27,927 nucleotides of DNA from DASXRU01 sp036506395 (GCA_036506395.1 DASXRU010000164.1:1-27927); one strand, 5' to 3'; counted from the stretch's first letter, positions 15,556 through 24,655 are shown. Numbers and translations are program-made. The notes: a model not told the origin generated them from the letters alone.

Positions 15556-16467
15556 CTACGGTCGAGGCGTAAAGACCAATTTATCAAAATCAGGGTCGTT
15601 ACGGAGGGCGCTGAGATCCTGATCATGCTGGGCCCGGATGCGTAGGCTGGGCTGAGCATCCAGCGCGCGTCGTAGTGATTCGAGTGCCAGGTCGATCGAG
15701 CCGAGGCGCGCGCGAGTTGCGGCGAGACCATAGTGCACATGACCGGCATTTGGCTCGCGCTTAAGAGCGCGCTCAAAAAGCTCCTGGGCAGCGACATACT
15801 CACCGCGATTGAGTTCGATGACACCTCGATCGTAAAGAGAATCGGCATCGCGCGGCAACATCGTTTCCGTGCGCAAGCGAGCTTCCGCTATAGCCAAATA
15901 GGTTCGAGCACGCGCGGTTATTTCAGAAACGCCGGAGTATTTTTCCACCAGGGCTCGAAACTGATTCCGAGCCTCTGCGAACCGTCCCCGGCTAAACTCT
16001 TTATGTGCGCGCTCAAAGGCCTTCAGCGCCGCGGCTTCGTCTCGCGTGGGCTTCGGTTCAGGTGGAGGCGGCGCCGGTTGTCGCGGCAGCGTGCGTAACG
16101 CAGGCTTAAGCGGGCGTGCTGGTATTGGAGTAGCTCGCGTTTTTGGCTTGCTTGACCGCCCGACAGAGGATACTTTACCGGCCGCTTTTCGCGGCTTCAC
16201 AACCTTATGCGGGCGAGGAAGCGAGCGGTTCTTTGAGGAGGCAGCCTTTTTCTTCCCAGCGGCTTTGCCTTTCGAAACTGACACCGAACCCGACTTCTTT
16301 GCCTTTTGCGCTGGAGCTTTCCCTGAAGACGAACGTTTGGTGATCGGCTTGAGGCGCACTGACTTGCCCGCCAAGCTGCGGTTTCTAGCAGTTGTAGACG
16401 TTGAAGATTGACGCGAGGTCGAGCGCAACGGAGACCTTTTGACGCCCTTAACCATAGGACTGCTCAT
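15556..16467 (-). CDS. TPR-repeat protein with long basic histone-like N-terminus
   Basis: A 303-residue protein of two parts. Residues 1 to about 135 are rich in Lys, Arg, Ser, Ala and Pro without predicted fold, resembling histone H1-like or AlgP-type tails (KKAASSKNRS, KPRKAAGKVSS), and ending in a Pro-rich stretch. From about residue 140 the sequence is helical, with tetratricopeptide units such as ALKAFERAHKEFSRGRFAEARNQ (shown in part), DSLYDRGVIELNRGEYVAAQ and HVHYGLAATRARLGSIDLAL, and it ends with RNDPDFDKLV. It has no signal peptide or membrane helix. The ATG at 16467 has GGAGG 6 bases upstream. It may be a nucleic-acid-associated scaffold; function unknown. It is 122 bases upstream of yvcK and divergent from mglB. 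Confidence 0.88.
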   Translation of the reverse strand: MSSPMVKGVKRSPLRSTSRQSSTSTTARNRSLAGKSVRLKPITKRSSSGKAPAQKAKKSGSVSVSKGKAAGKKKAASSKNRSLPRPHKVVKPRKAAGKVSSVGRSSKPKTRATPIPARPLKPALRTLPRQPAPPPPEPKPTRDEAAALKAFERAHKEFSRGRFAEARNQFRALVEKYSGVSEITARARTYLAIAEARLRTETMLPRDADSLYDRGVIELNRGEYVAAQELFERALKREPNAGHVHYGLAATRARLGSIDLALESLRRALDAQPSLRIRAQHDQDLSALRNDPDFDKLVFTPRP

Positions 16468-16840
16468 GCAAAGCCTCCGACTTCGAAAGGACAGCTAACT
16501 CAATAGGAGTTGCCCCTGGAAAAGACTCGCGCCACCTTAACACAGGCTTTCTTCTAAATCAACTAAAGAGTAGGGTTTGCGGCTGCCTCTCGGCCCATGA
16601 GGTTGAACTGCTGAAAGCCCAGCCAAACAGAGGAAAACACTTGAAGTCATTGTCTGCGCTATGCTAATGTCACTAATAGAGTTCGGCCTGGCTCAAACAG
16701 GTCAAGACGAGGGCCTTTCGTTCGTGCGGGAATATGAAAGGCCTTTCAAGTAAACTACTTAGCTCTCAGACTCAATCCCCGCCAATTTTCGTTCGACCTT
16801 CGGTCCTGCTCGTTCTGAGCGCTTCAAGAAAGCTGTATTA
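16468..16840. other. Divergent intergenic region between the TPR gene and mglB
   Basis: This 373-base gap carries the GGAGG site of the TPR gene at its left end. Toward mglB a possible promoter is TTGAAG (16641-16646), 18 bases, TAATGT (16665-16670), which would give a leader of about 165 bases. A palindrome TGAAAGGCCTTTCA occurs near 16735-16748 and could be an operator. I see no gene, RNA or repeat of the families found elsewhere. Confidence 0.4.
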
Positions 16841-17323
16841 ATGGCAGACGGTCCCATCCTAATGCGCGAGCAGCAGTATCACCAGATCAAAGCTGTTCTG
16901 GCGCGGCTCCGTCTGGACTCCGCAGCTCGTGTGGTGTTCCTGGTGGATAAGGACGGCCAACAAATCGCCGCGCACGGTGATGTGACAGGGCTTGATACCA
17001 CGAGCCTGGCCTCGCTGGCCGCGGGCAATGTCGCGGCCACCGGCGGGATGGCCGAGTTGATCGGCGAAAAGGAATTTCCTACTCTTTCACACGAGGGCGA
17101 GCACGAAAGCATTCACATTAGTGTTGTGGGCCGACTTTTGTTGGTAGTCGTATTTAATGAGCGGTCCAGCCTGGGGTTGGTAAAGCTTCGCTCTCGTCAG
17201 GTGGCTCAGGAGCTCGCCACAATTTTTGAAGAGGTTTCGCGTCGCTCCGAGCACCTTGAGCCCAGCGAACAGTTACCATTCGGAGAGATCACTGACGAAG
17301 ATATCGAGAGTCTTTTTTCGTAG
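16841..17323 (+). CDS. mglB: Roadblock/LC7-domain protein, MglB-like
   Basis: A 160-residue roadblock/LC7 protein. After a short N-terminal helix (REQQYHQIKAVLARL) comes the roadblock strand-turn with VVFLVDKDGQQIAAHGD, then SLASLAAGNVAATGGMAELIG and HISVVGRLLLVVVFNERSSLGLVKL. The acidic C-terminal tail ends DEDIESLFS. In Myxococcus, MglB is the GTPase-activating protein for MglA and sets cell polarity for gliding and type IV pili. Placement 57 bases before mglA, on the same strand and in the same gene order, supports that partner. No motility genes are visible nearby, so the cell process controlled is unknown. Confidence 0.88.
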   Translation: MADGPILMREQQYHQIKAVLARLRLDSAARVVFLVDKDGQQIAAHGDVTGLDTTSLASLAAGNVAATGGMAELIGEKEFPTLSHEGEHESIHISVVGRLLLVVVFNERSSLGLVKLRSRQVAQELATIFEEVSRRSEHLEPSEQLPFGEITDEDIESLFS

Positions 17324-17380
17324 CATAATCGCGCGAATTCGCCCTTGCGGCTGACTCACCGATCCTCAACAAACCCAATC

Positions 17381-17965
17381 ATGACGTTCATTAACTACGC
17401 TTCGCGAGAAATCAATTGCAAGATCGTATATTACGGTCCTGGACTGTGTGGGAAGACGACGAATCTGCAATACATATTTGATTCCACGTCGCCTCAGGCC
17501 AGAGGCAAGATGATCAGTCTGGCTACGGAGACAGATCGCACCCTCTTTTTTGATTTCATGCCGCTTGAGCTGGGAACCGTGCGAGGCTTCAAGACCAGGT
17601 TTCACCTTTACACTGTGCCAGGCCAGGTCTTCTATGACGCATCGCGCAAGTTGATTCTGAAAGGCGTGGATGGAATTGTTTTTGTTGCTGACTCGCAAGA
17701 AGAGCGCATGGACGCCAACATAGAATCGCTCTACAACCTCGAAGAGAATTTGCGTTCACAGGGTTATGATTTGATGAAGCTACCCTACGCGTTACAGCTC
17801 AACAAGCGCGATCTGCCCAACATCGTCTCGGCAGCCGATATGGCCGCAGAACTTCAGCGCAAGGGTGAACCCGTAGTTGAAGCAGTTGCCGCCAGCGGCG
17901 CCGGTGTTTTCGACACGCTGAAGGCTGTAGCCAAGCAAGTACTGACCGAGCTCCGCAAGAGTTAG
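17381..17965 (+). CDS. mglA: Small Ras-like GTPase MglA (polarity/gliding regulator)
   Basis: A 194-residue GTPase almost identical in layout to Myxococcus MglA (195 residues). It begins MTFINYASREINCKIVYYG, with P-loop GPGLCGKTTN, switch region TETDRTLFFDF, the G3-equivalent TVPGQVFYDASRKLILKG and the base-recognition motif NKRDLPN. It should cycle between GTP and GDP at one cell pole, with MglB as activator. The ATG at 17381 is used because family members start at MxFINY; the open frame runs upstream to a TTG at 17345 without homology. It converges on the rimI-like gene, with 27 bases between the stops and no clear terminator. Confidence 0.96.
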   Translation: MTFINYASREINCKIVYYGPGLCGKTTNLQYIFDSTSPQARGKMISLATETDRTLFFDFMPLELGTVRGFKTRFHLYTVPGQVFYDASRKLILKGVDGIVFVADSQEERMDANIESLYNLEENLRSQGYDLMKLPYALQLNKRDLPNIVSAADMAAELQRKGEPVVEAVAASGAGVFDTLKAVAKQVLTELRKS

Positions 17966-17992
17966 ACATCTCGCCCAACAAAGTTCCTTCAG

Positions 17993-18556
17993 CTATTCTA
18001 TCGATTTGACCATCAGAAGGCCGTCACCGCCATTTGAGTAATAACGCGGAAGATTCTGTGTGACAGCGTAGCCCAGGTTAAGATACAGCTTTTGCGCGGG
18101 AACATTGGCGGAGCGCACCTCCAGGCGAACCAGGCGCACACGGCGACGGCGAAATCCTTCTTCCACTTTTTGCATCAGCAAGCTTGCGAGGCGCCTTCGC
18201 CGGTGCTCGGGAGCGATTCCGATAGTCGTAATGTGACCGGTGTGATCAGGTTCGACAAGGCCGATTACAAAACCAGCCATCGCGCCGTTGTGGGACACCA
18301 CCCGGTAAGAAACGGATTCGCCCGCCGTTAGAAGATACTCGAACGTCTCGCGGCTGTAGGCTTCCCCATCGACAAAGCAGCGTTGATCCAGTCTCCAGCA
18401 ATCGTCGAGCTGCGAAATGGTAAGCGGTCGCAAATCGTAGGCCGCGTCCGCCGGATCAGAATATCGAACGATCAAGGGATCCGCCGGCGACGGATATGTT
18501 GGCGGCGGTTGGCTCTGAGACCACCAACGCGAACGAAATTTCTTCAGTACAGCCAT
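17993..18556 (-). CDS. GNAT acetyltransferase, RimI-like
   Basis: A 187-residue GNAT-fold protein. It shows LRPLTISQLDDCWRLDQRCF at the start of the fold, SYRVVSHNGAMAGFVIG, the acetyl-CoA strand and loop ITTIGIAPEHRRRRLASLL (equivalent to the Q/RxxGxG/A site, with R replacing G at one place), and the late VRSANVPAQKLYLNLGYAV typical of RimI. RimI acetylates the N-terminus of ribosomal protein S18, but many RimI-like proteins have other substrates, so no symbol is given. About 40 extra N-terminal residues precede the fold. It lies 69 bases downstream of queA on the same strand and is probably the last gene of that run. Confidence 0.85.
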   Translation of the reverse strand: MAVLKKFRSRWWSQSQPPPTYPSPADPLIVRYSDPADAAYDLRPLTISQLDDCWRLDQRCFVDGEAYSRETFEYLLTAGESVSYRVVSHNGAMAGFVIGLVEPDHTGHITTIGIAPEHRRRRLASLLMQKVEEGFRRRRVRLVRLEVRSANVPAQKLYLNLGYAVTQNLPRYYSNGGDGLLMVKSIE

Positions 18557-18625
18557 GGGTTATCAGTTGTTCGCTGAAGCGACGCGAACGCTATTATAAC
18601 TTGCCGCCCCGCGGGCGTCACGTCG

Positions 18626-19663
18626 CTAGATAATTAACATGCAGTCACCGTAACTGTAAAAGCGATATTCGGCTGCGACCGCATGCCGGTAAGCCTGAAG
18701 CACCAGATCACGTCCGGCAAACGCCGCAACCAGGACGAGCAGCGAAGACTGCGGCAAATGGAAATTCGTCAGCAGTACTTCAACAGCGCGAAATCGATAA
18801 CCCGGCCTGATAGTAAGCCATGTGAAATCATTGCGGGGATGCACCTGACCCGCGTCATCAACTGCTGACTCAACCGCCCGCGCAGTAGTGGTTCCAATTG
18901 CCATAACTCGACCGCCGCACGCCTGGGATTGGTTTATCGTGGTAGCTGCGTCCTGGCTTATTTCGTAACGTTCAGGTGCGACCGAGTGCTCGTCAACTTC
19001 ATCAACTCGTATGGGCTCGAAAGTGCCGTAGCCCACGTGCAGCGTTATTTCAATCAGCCGAGCCTGGCGCGCCGTCACTTCGTCCAGGATGCCTGGTGTG
19101 AAGTGCAGCCCGGCAGTCGGCGCCGCAATCGCTCCGCGCCGGCGCGCGTAGACAGTTTGATAGCGTTTCCGATCCTCAGGTGACGAACCTCCCGGACGCT
19201 TTATATAAGGCGGCAGCGGAGTCTGTCCCACTCGCTCCAGCTCCTGTTCCAACGATCCTTCGCATTGAAGTTTGACGAGACGTAGTCCTTCTTCCAGACA
19301 TTGGATTACTTCCGCGCCGAGCGATGAAGTGCCGAACTTGATACGCGCGCCGACCCCGAACCTGCGCGCGGGTTTCACCAGAGCTTCCCAAATCCCTGGT
19401 TCTCGCTCGCGAATCAAAAAAAGCTCAACCCGCCCACCGGAAACCTTTTTTTCGCCAATCAGTCGCGCAGGGAAGACCTTTGTGTTGTTGAGAACGACGG
19501 CATCATTTGCCTGGACGAAGGAAGGGAAGTCCAAAAAATGTGCGTCCTGCCACGTTTTCTCGGCGCGATTAACTACCAGCATGCGGGAAGCATCACGCGG
19601 CGTCGCGGGCTCTTGCGCGATAAGTCTTTCCGGGAGCTCGTAAGCGAAATCGGAGAGGCGCAT
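18626..19663 (-). CDS. queA: S-adenosylmethionine:tRNA ribosyltransferase-isomerase
   Basis: A 345-residue QueA, which transfers and isomerises the ribosyl part of SAM onto preQ1 at tRNA position 34 in queuosine synthesis. It starts MRLSDFAYELPERLIAQ, and contains FPARLIGEKKVSGGRVELFL, ARRRGAIAAPTAGLHFT, HVGYGTFEPIR and the late TNFHLPQSSLLVLVAAFAG, all hallmark segments. Length agrees with E. coli QueA (356). It follows ruvB and the YihY gene; the ruvA-ruvB-queA neighbourhood is common in bacteria. Confidence 0.97.
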   Translation of the reverse strand: MRLSDFAYELPERLIAQEPATPRDASRMLVVNRAEKTWQDAHFLDFPSFVQANDAVVLNNTKVFPARLIGEKKVSGGRVELFLIREREPGIWEALVKPARRFGVGARIKFGTSSLGAEVIQCLEEGLRLVKLQCEGSLEQELERVGQTPLPPYIKRPGGSSPEDRKRYQTVYARRRGAIAAPTAGLHFTPGILDEVTARQARLIEITLHVGYGTFEPIRVDEVDEHSVAPERYEISQDAATTINQSQACGGRVMAIGTTTARAVESAVDDAGQVHPRNDFTWLTIRPGYRFRAVEVLLTNFHLPQSSLLVLVAAFAGRDLVLQAYRHAVAAEYRFYSYGDCMLII

Positions 19664-19709
19664 GTCAGGATTGGGTACTTCAGGGCGGAAAGATCTTCTT
19701 CAGGAACGA

Positions 19710-20645
19710 TCAAGAAACCGAAGCGATGCCTTCGGCGGGAGTGGGCACATGTTCGAGCTGATCAGTATGTTCGTAGTGAAAAACGGCGGTCAGTTGCGCG
19801 CCAAATAAAAGCACCAGGCTGGAAACGTAACCCCACGTGAGCACGGCGATCACGGCGCCAACCGACCCATAAATCTCGTCATAATGAAAGTAGTTCAGGC
19901 TCCAGGCAAAAATGTATTTTGCTGCTTCCCATAACAGCCCGGCCACCACCGCACCCGGCAGCGTATCGCGAAAAGTCACGTAGGCATTGGGCATGAAACG
20001 ATAGACAATGACGAAGAGAGCAACCGTGACCAGTACGCTGACCAGAGCAAAGATGAGTTGCCAAAACGCGCTGCCGACAGAGGCCAGCAGTCTGTAGTTC
20101 TCGAGTTGCCGCGGCGAGAGCCGCAGGGCGATCTCTTGCAGCGCGACCAGGATTGAGGTGACGAGAACTGAGGATGACAGTAACAACCCAACGATGCCGA
20201 TCATGCCAAGGGTCAGCGCCCGACCATGCAGGAAAGTGCGGGGAGTTGTCCGCCAGATGCGACTCATTGCGCGTTCGATGACGGCAAATACCCATGAGCC
20301 CGCCCAAAACGTCAAGATTACGCAGGTGATGATTACTCCGGTTCCTAAGCCCGAGAGGGCGCGAATTGTATCGCTCAGAAACTTGCTTGATCCCGGGTAA
20401 ACCTGAACCACATGCGCCAACATCTGGCTGCCGGCTGTGATCCAATTGCTCAACGCCAGCAACAACAGCAACGCTGGAAACAGTGTCAGAATCCCGAAGT
20501 AACTCATCGCGGCGGCAGACGTGAATAGGTCGTTTTCGTCAAACTCATGAACGGTATGACCGAACATGGTGATCCAGGGCGAGCGGTTGCGAACACCAAA
20601 GGAGTGACGCGTAAAAGAAGCGAGCCATTTCATGAAACGTAGCAT
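19710..20645 (-). CDS. YihY/virulence factor BrkB family inner-membrane protein
   Basis: A 311-residue polytopic membrane protein with about six hydrophobic helices. The start region HEFDENDLFTSAAAMSYFGILTLFPALLLLLAL is the family hallmark (first part of a domain once misnamed RNase BN). Later segments include WAGSWVFAVIERAMSRIWRT and VVAGLLWEAAKYIFAW. The function of the family is not settled; RNase activity was disproved and a transport or flippase-like role has been proposed. The ATG at 20645 lies 20 bases after ruvB; a second ATG at 20633 is possible. It is inserted between ruvB and queA and is probably cotranscribed. Confidence 0.92.
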   Translation of the reverse strand: MLRFMKWLASFTRHSFGVRNRSPWITMFGHTVHEFDENDLFTSAAAMSYFGILTLFPALLLLLALSNWITAGSQMLAHVVQVYPGSSKFLSDTIRALSGLGTGVIITCVILTFWAGSWVFAVIERAMSRIWRTTPRTFLHGRALTLGMIGIVGLLLSSSVLVTSILVALQEIALRLSPRQLENYRLLASVGSAFWQLIFALVSVLVTVALFVIVYRFMPNAYVTFRDTLPGAVVAGLLWEAAKYIFAWSLNYFHYDEIYGSVGAVIAVLTWGYVSSLVLLFGAQLTAVFHYEHTDQLEHVPTPAEGIASVS

Positions 20646-20665
20646 TTGAAGATCCCGGTTCTGTT

Positions 20666-21709
20666 CTAAACCGAATCGAATAGGCTGGGCTTATCCGGCC
20701 TTGAGGTCCTGATGCCGAAATGCTCGTAGGCGAGCGGCGTCGCCATTCGACCGCGGGGGGTGCGATTAAGAAACCCAATCTGAATTAAGTAGGGCTCGAT
20801 TATCTCTTCGATAGCGTCTTTCTCTTCGTGAATGGAAGCTGAAATCGTACCCAGCCCGACGGGGCCGCCATCGAATTTCTCGATGATTGTAGTTAAGAGT
20901 TTGCGGTCCATTTCATCCAGGCCGTAGGTGTCGACTTCCATACGATTGAGCGCGTCCCGCGCTACGTCTTCGCTGATCCGGCCATCGTAATCGACTTCAG
21001 CATAATCACGCACGCGCCGCAACAGGCGGTTGACGATTCGCGGTGTACCGCGCGCACGCCGGGCGATTTCACGTCCGCCGGCGTCATCAATCTCCACGCC
21101 AAGAATCTCCGCGGAGCGCTTGCAGATCACTTCCAGGTCTTCGTTCGGATAAAAATCCAAATGGAATTGAATTCCGAACCGTCCGCGCAACGGAGCCGTA
21201 ATCAACCCGGCGCGCGTTGTCGCTCCTATCAAAGTAAACTTCGGCAGCTCCAGCTTTATCGAGCGCGCGGCAGTGCCCTGGCCAATCAACAGGTCCAGAT
21301 GGTAATCCTCCATGGCCGGATAAAGCTTTTCTTCCAGCGCTGGAATCAAACGATGGATCTCATCGATGAAGAGCACATCGCCTTCCTGCAGATTGGTCAG
21401 CAGCGCCGCAATGTCTCCCGTTTTTTCGATGGCGGGTCCGGCCGTGCCGCGCAGTTCTGCGCCCATCTCGTTAGCGATGATGTGCGCCAGCGTAGTTTTC
21501 CCCAGTCCCGGGGGCCCTGTCAGCAAGACGTGATCCAGCGCTTCCTTCCGGCCCAGCGCAGCTTTCATGTAAATACGCAGATTGTCTTTGGCTTTGCGTT
21601 GGCCGATGTATTCAGCCAGCCGGGTAGGACGCAGCGATAGCTCGTACTGCTTCTCATCTTCGGAGGGTGGCAGATTCCTGGCTTCTGCGGGCTGCGCTTT
21701 ATTGGACAT
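20666..21709 (-). CDS. ruvB: Holliday junction branch migration ATPase RuvB
   Basis: A 347-residue AAA+ motor that drives branch migration of Holliday junctions with RuvA. It shows LRPTRLAEYIGQ, Walker A GPPGLGKTTLAH, Walker B FIDEIHRL, sensor GATTRAGLITAPLRGRFG and the C-terminal winged helix GFLNRTPRGRMATPLAYEHF. Length is normal. It starts 66 bases after ruvA. RuvC is not in this window. Confidence 0.98.
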   Translation of the reverse strand: MSNKAQPAEARNLPPSEDEKQYELSLRPTRLAEYIGQRKAKDNLRIYMKAALGRKEALDHVLLTGPPGLGKTTLAHIIANEMGAELRGTAGPAIEKTGDIAALLTNLQEGDVLFIDEIHRLIPALEEKLYPAMEDYHLDLLIGQGTAARSIKLELPKFTLIGATTRAGLITAPLRGRFGIQFHLDFYPNEDLEVICKRSAEILGVEIDDAGGREIARRARGTPRIVNRLLRRVRDYAEVDYDGRISEDVARDALNRMEVDTYGLDEMDRKLLTTIIEKFDGGPVGLGTISASIHEEKDAIEEIIEPYLIQIGFLNRTPRGRMATPLAYEHFGIRTSRPDKPSLFDSV

Positions 21710-21775
21710 TCTGGATGTGAATCGTGACTCGGAAACGACTAATCGTCAACCGCAAGTCGACCCGCTTGGGGATTT

Positions 21776-22396
21776 TTATCTTGAGAGCGATCGCAGGCCG
21801 CGACGCAGAATCAACTCGACGGAAAGATCGCCACCTTCGTCTATTGCGGCCTTGATAGCTTTCTCAGCCGCGGTCTTTTGATAACCCAAATTCAAAAGGG
21901 CCGACAGCGCATCACCGCGCATCGCATCTGCAGACGTGCCTGCGTGCTGGCCGGGCTCGCCTGAAAACTCTTCTTCGAGCGCAGGCGACGAGAGCGCAGT
22001 GATTTTGTCGCGTAGTTCCACCACCAAACGCTCGGCGGTCTTTCGGCCCACTCCGGGGATCGAAGTTAAGCGCGCCAGGTTGTTAGTGCGGATCGAAGTA
22101 ATGATCTCGTTCGCGCCCATCCCGGATAGCAGGGTAATCGCGATCTTTGGCCCAATGCCACTGACAGAAATGATCTGCAGGAACAACTCCCGCTCGCGCG
22201 CGGTCTTAAAGCCATAAAGCTGGAGCGCTTCTTCGCGCACGTGCGTGTATACCCGCAACTGAGTGTTAGCACCTGTTTCTTCAAGCTCATAGAAGGTTGA
22301 TACCGGGATAATGAGCTCGTAGCCCACGCCGCCGACGTCGACTATAATAGAGTTTGGTTGCTTGGAAAGCAGGATGCCGGAGAGATGCGCGATCAT
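21776..22396 (-). CDS. ruvA: Holliday junction DNA helicase subunit RuvA
   Basis: A 206-residue RuvA. Domain I begins MIAHLSGILLSKQPNSIIVD with the OB-fold GVGYELIIPVSTFYEL. Domain II has two helix-hairpin-helix motifs, SVSGIGPKIAITLLSG and SIPGVGRKTAERLVVEL, which bind junction DNA. Domain III (ALLNLGYQKTAAEKAIKAA) contacts RuvB. It starts 89 bases after frr on the same strand. Confidence 0.97.
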   Translation of the reverse strand: MIAHLSGILLSKQPNSIIVDVGGVGYELIIPVSTFYELEETGANTQLRVYTHVREEALQLYGFKTARERELFLQIISVSGIGPKIAITLLSGMGANEIITSIRTNNLARLTSIPGVGRKTAERLVVELRDKITALSSPALEEEFSGEPGQHAGTSADAMRGDALSALLNLGYQKTAAEKAIKAAIDEGGDLSVELILRRGLRSLSR

Positions 22397-22485
22397 CTGA
22401 TGAATTGCCTGTCAATGCTGCCGGCAGAAACGAGTTTTACCAAAGAGCTGAGAACAGCATTCCTCTTTGCGCCAGCTCAGCAATG

Positions 22486-23046
22486 TTAGACGCTCATGAG
22501 CTCGTGCTCTTTGCTTTTTGACAGTTCGTCGATCTTGCCAGTAAAAGTATTCGTGAGCTTCTGTACTTCGTCCAGACCATCGCGCTCGTTGTCCTCAGAA
22601 ATAGTTTTGTCCTTGAACATTTTCTTCAGCCGCTCATTGGCGTCGCGACGGATATTGCGAATTGCGGTCCGATGATCCTCGGCAATCTCATGCACCTGTT
22701 TCGCCAACTGCTTCCGCCGTTCTTCAGTCAGCGGCGGAATCGGAATGCGCACCAGCTTGCCGTCATTCGACGGATTAAGGCCAAGATCGGCAGCACGAAC
22801 AGCCTTTTCCACGGCCACCAACTGGGTTTGATCCCAGGGTTGCACGGTCAGCATCTGCGGTTCGGGAGCATGCACTGAAGCCATCTGAGTTAGGGGAGTC
22901 GGCGTGCCGTAGTAATCGACCATCACGCTGTCCAGCAAACTTACCGCAGCGCGGCCCGTGCGCACGGTAGCCAGTTTCCGTCGCACGTCCTCGATTACCG
23001 TCTCCATGCGCGGACGGGTCTCTTTGATTACATCCTTCTCGCTCAT
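22486..23046 (-). CDS. frr: Ribosome recycling factor
   Basis: A 186-residue RRF that splits post-termination ribosomes together with EF-G. Typical segments are LATVRTGRAAVSLLD, VDYYGTPTPLTQMASV, GLNPSNDGKLVRIPIPPLTE and RKQLAKQVHEIAEDHR. The start at ATG 23046 is chosen because GGAG lies about 5 bases upstream and it gives the usual family length (185); the open frame extends 22 codons further without homology. It follows pyrH by 77 bases. Confidence 0.97.
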   Translation of the reverse strand: MSEKDVIKETRPRMETVIEDVRRKLATVRTGRAAVSLLDSVMVDYYGTPTPLTQMASVHAPEPQMLTVQPWDQTQLVAVEKAVRAADLGLNPSNDGKLVRIPIPPLTEERRKQLAKQVHEIAEDHRTAIRNIRRDANERLKKMFKDKTISEDNERDGLDEVQKLTNTFTGKIDELSKSKEHELMSV

Positions 23047-23123
23047 AAGTTCTCCGTAAATCGTCAATGTGAATCGCAAATAGCGGGTGACGCAAACAGC
23101 CGGTCTATTCACAATTTCACAGT

Positions 23124-23888
23124 TTACGGCTTCCGAACCTCAGGTTTCTGCAAACAGACTAACGTGCCGATGCCGGGTTCGTCCTTCACGACGCGCATGA
23201 TATTTCCGGATTCGCGCATATTAAAAACAACGATGGGCAGGTTGTTATCCATGCAAAGAGAGATCGCCGAAGCGTCCATCACCTTCAACTGCCGCTCCAA
23301 AACTTCCTGATAGGTGATGCAATCATAGCGCACCGCGTTTGGATCGGTCATTGGATCGGCGGAGTAGACGCCTTTTACTTTTGTCGCTTTCAGGATGACA
23401 TCGGCCTTAATTTCCAGCGCGCGCAGGGCGGCCGCTGTATCGGTTGTCAGATAAGGATTGCCGGTGCCGGCAGCAAAGATGACGACGCGTGCCTTTTCCA
23501 GGTGACGCACCGCGCGACGGCGAATGAAGGATTCAGCGAGCTGCGGAATGTCTATGGCGGAAAGTACGCGCGTCTTCACGTCGATTTTTTCCAGCGCGTC
23601 TTGCAGCACTACGGCGTTCATTACAGTGGCCAGCATGCCTATGTAATCGGCCGATGAGCGATCCATGTCTCCCGCGCTTTTTGATACGCCGCGAAAGATG
23701 TTACCGCCGCCGACTACCACTGCCACCTGCACACCGAGCGCGTGTACGGCCTTGATCTCTTCGGCTACGTTTCGCGCCACCTGGACGTCGATGCCGTAAC
23801 TCTGTTCGCCCATCAACGCTTCTCCGGAAATCTTCAGGAGAATGCGGCGATAAGCCGATCCGGTGCCTCTGGCGTTTGGGGCTGACAT
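23124..23888 (-). CDS. pyrH: UMP kinase
   Basis: A 254-residue UMP kinase of the amino-acid-kinase fold, converting UMP to UDP. It contains RILLKISGEALMG, VVVGGGNIFRG, DYIGMLATVMNAVVLQDALE, FAAGTGNPYLTTDTAAALRA and NMRESGNIMRVV. ATG 23888 is preferred over a TTG at 23909, which lies in repeat DNA (23895-23936). The rpsB-tsf-pyrH-frr order is one of the most conserved bacterial gene strings. UDP made here feeds the UDP-GlcNAc pathway of the glm genes. Confidence 0.97.
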   Translation of the reverse strand: MSAPNARGTGSAYRRILLKISGEALMGEQSYGIDVQVARNVAEEIKAVHALGVQVAVVVGGGNIFRGVSKSAGDMDRSSADYIGMLATVMNAVVLQDALEKIDVKTRVLSAIDIPQLAESFIRRRAVRHLEKARVVIFAAGTGNPYLTTDTAAALRALEIKADVILKATKVKGVYSADPMTDPNAVRYDCITYQEVLERQLKVMDASAISLCMDNNLPIVVFNMRESGNIMRVVKDEPGIGTLVCLQKPEVRKP

Positions 23889-23894
23889 CTTGTT

Positions 23895-23936
23895 GGTTTC
23901 AGGTTTCAAGTTTCAAGTTGAAGTTTCAATTCCAGG
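23895..23936. repeat. Low-complexity GTTTCAAGTTTCAAG run upstream of pyrH
   Basis: Tandem TTTCAGG/TTTCAAG words lie between tsf and pyrH, immediately before the pyrH start. It belongs to the same short-word class as the runs at 7245-7277 and inside pcrA (7541-7642). Confidence 0.55.
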
Positions 23937-23963
23937 CATCACCCGAACCCGAGACTTGAACCT

Positions 23964-24635
23964 CTATTCATTACCCCCGGCAAGCGCGGCCACTTCGCTT
24001 TCGAAGTCCTCGTCACGTTTTGCCAGTCCTTCGCCCATTTTATAGCGTGTGAATCGCCGGATGGTGATCTTTTCTCCGGTTTTGGCGACCTTCTCAGTAA
24101 CCAGTTCGCCAACGGTTTTTGCAGGATCCTTAACGAATGGCTGGTCGAGGAGCACGCCTTCCTCGTAAAACTTGTTGAGCCGGCCCTCCACGATCTTGTC
24201 GATGACCTGCTCCGGTTTGTTTGCGTTCTTAGGATCGTTCTTCGCCTGGGCCCGAGCGATTTCGCGCTCCTTATCCAGCGCGTCGGGCGACACGTCTGTG
24301 CGCGTCACGTAGCGAGGCTCAGCCGCCGCGATGTGCATGGCGATGTCCTTGATGAGCTGCTGAAACTCTTCCCCGCGTGCGACGAAATCCGTTTCGCAAT
24401 TGACTTCGACAAGCACGCCGACTTTTCCGCCCATATGTATGTAGGAGCCAACCGCGCCTTCAGCGGCGATGCGGCCTTCTCGCTTTTTCGCTGAGGCAAG
24501 GCCGCGCTTGCGCAGAATCTCGATTGCCTGCTCTTCGTTGCCGGCAGCTTCGGTAAGTGCGTTTTTGCACTCCATCATACCGGCCCCCGTTTTTTCGCGG
24601 AGCGACTTGACTGCACCCGCTGTAATATCTCCCAT
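23964..24635 (-). CDS. tsf: Translation elongation factor Ts
   Basis: A 223-residue EF-Ts, the GDP/GTP exchange factor for EF-Tu. It has the UBA-like start VKSLREKTGAGMMECKNAL, the core GKVGVLVEVNCETDFVARG and a short C-terminal half (LLDQPFVKD, VGELV), similar to the shorter EF-Ts proteins of many phyla. The ATG at 24635 has GGGAGAG 9 bases upstream. It is separated from rpsB by a terminator and palindromic repeats. Confidence 0.97.
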   Translation of the reverse strand: MGDITAGAVKSLREKTGAGMMECKNALTEAAGNEEQAIEILRKRGLASAKKREGRIAAEGAVGSYIHMGGKVGVLVEVNCETDFVARGEEFQQLIKDIAMHIAAAEPRYVTRTDVSPDALDKEREIARAQAKNDPKNANKPEQVIDKIVEGRLNKFYEEGVLLDQPFVKDPAKTVGELVTEKVAKTGEKITIRRFTRYKMGEGLAKRDEDFESEVAALAGGNE

Positions 24636-24655
24636 GTTAGCTATCTCTCCCGCTA

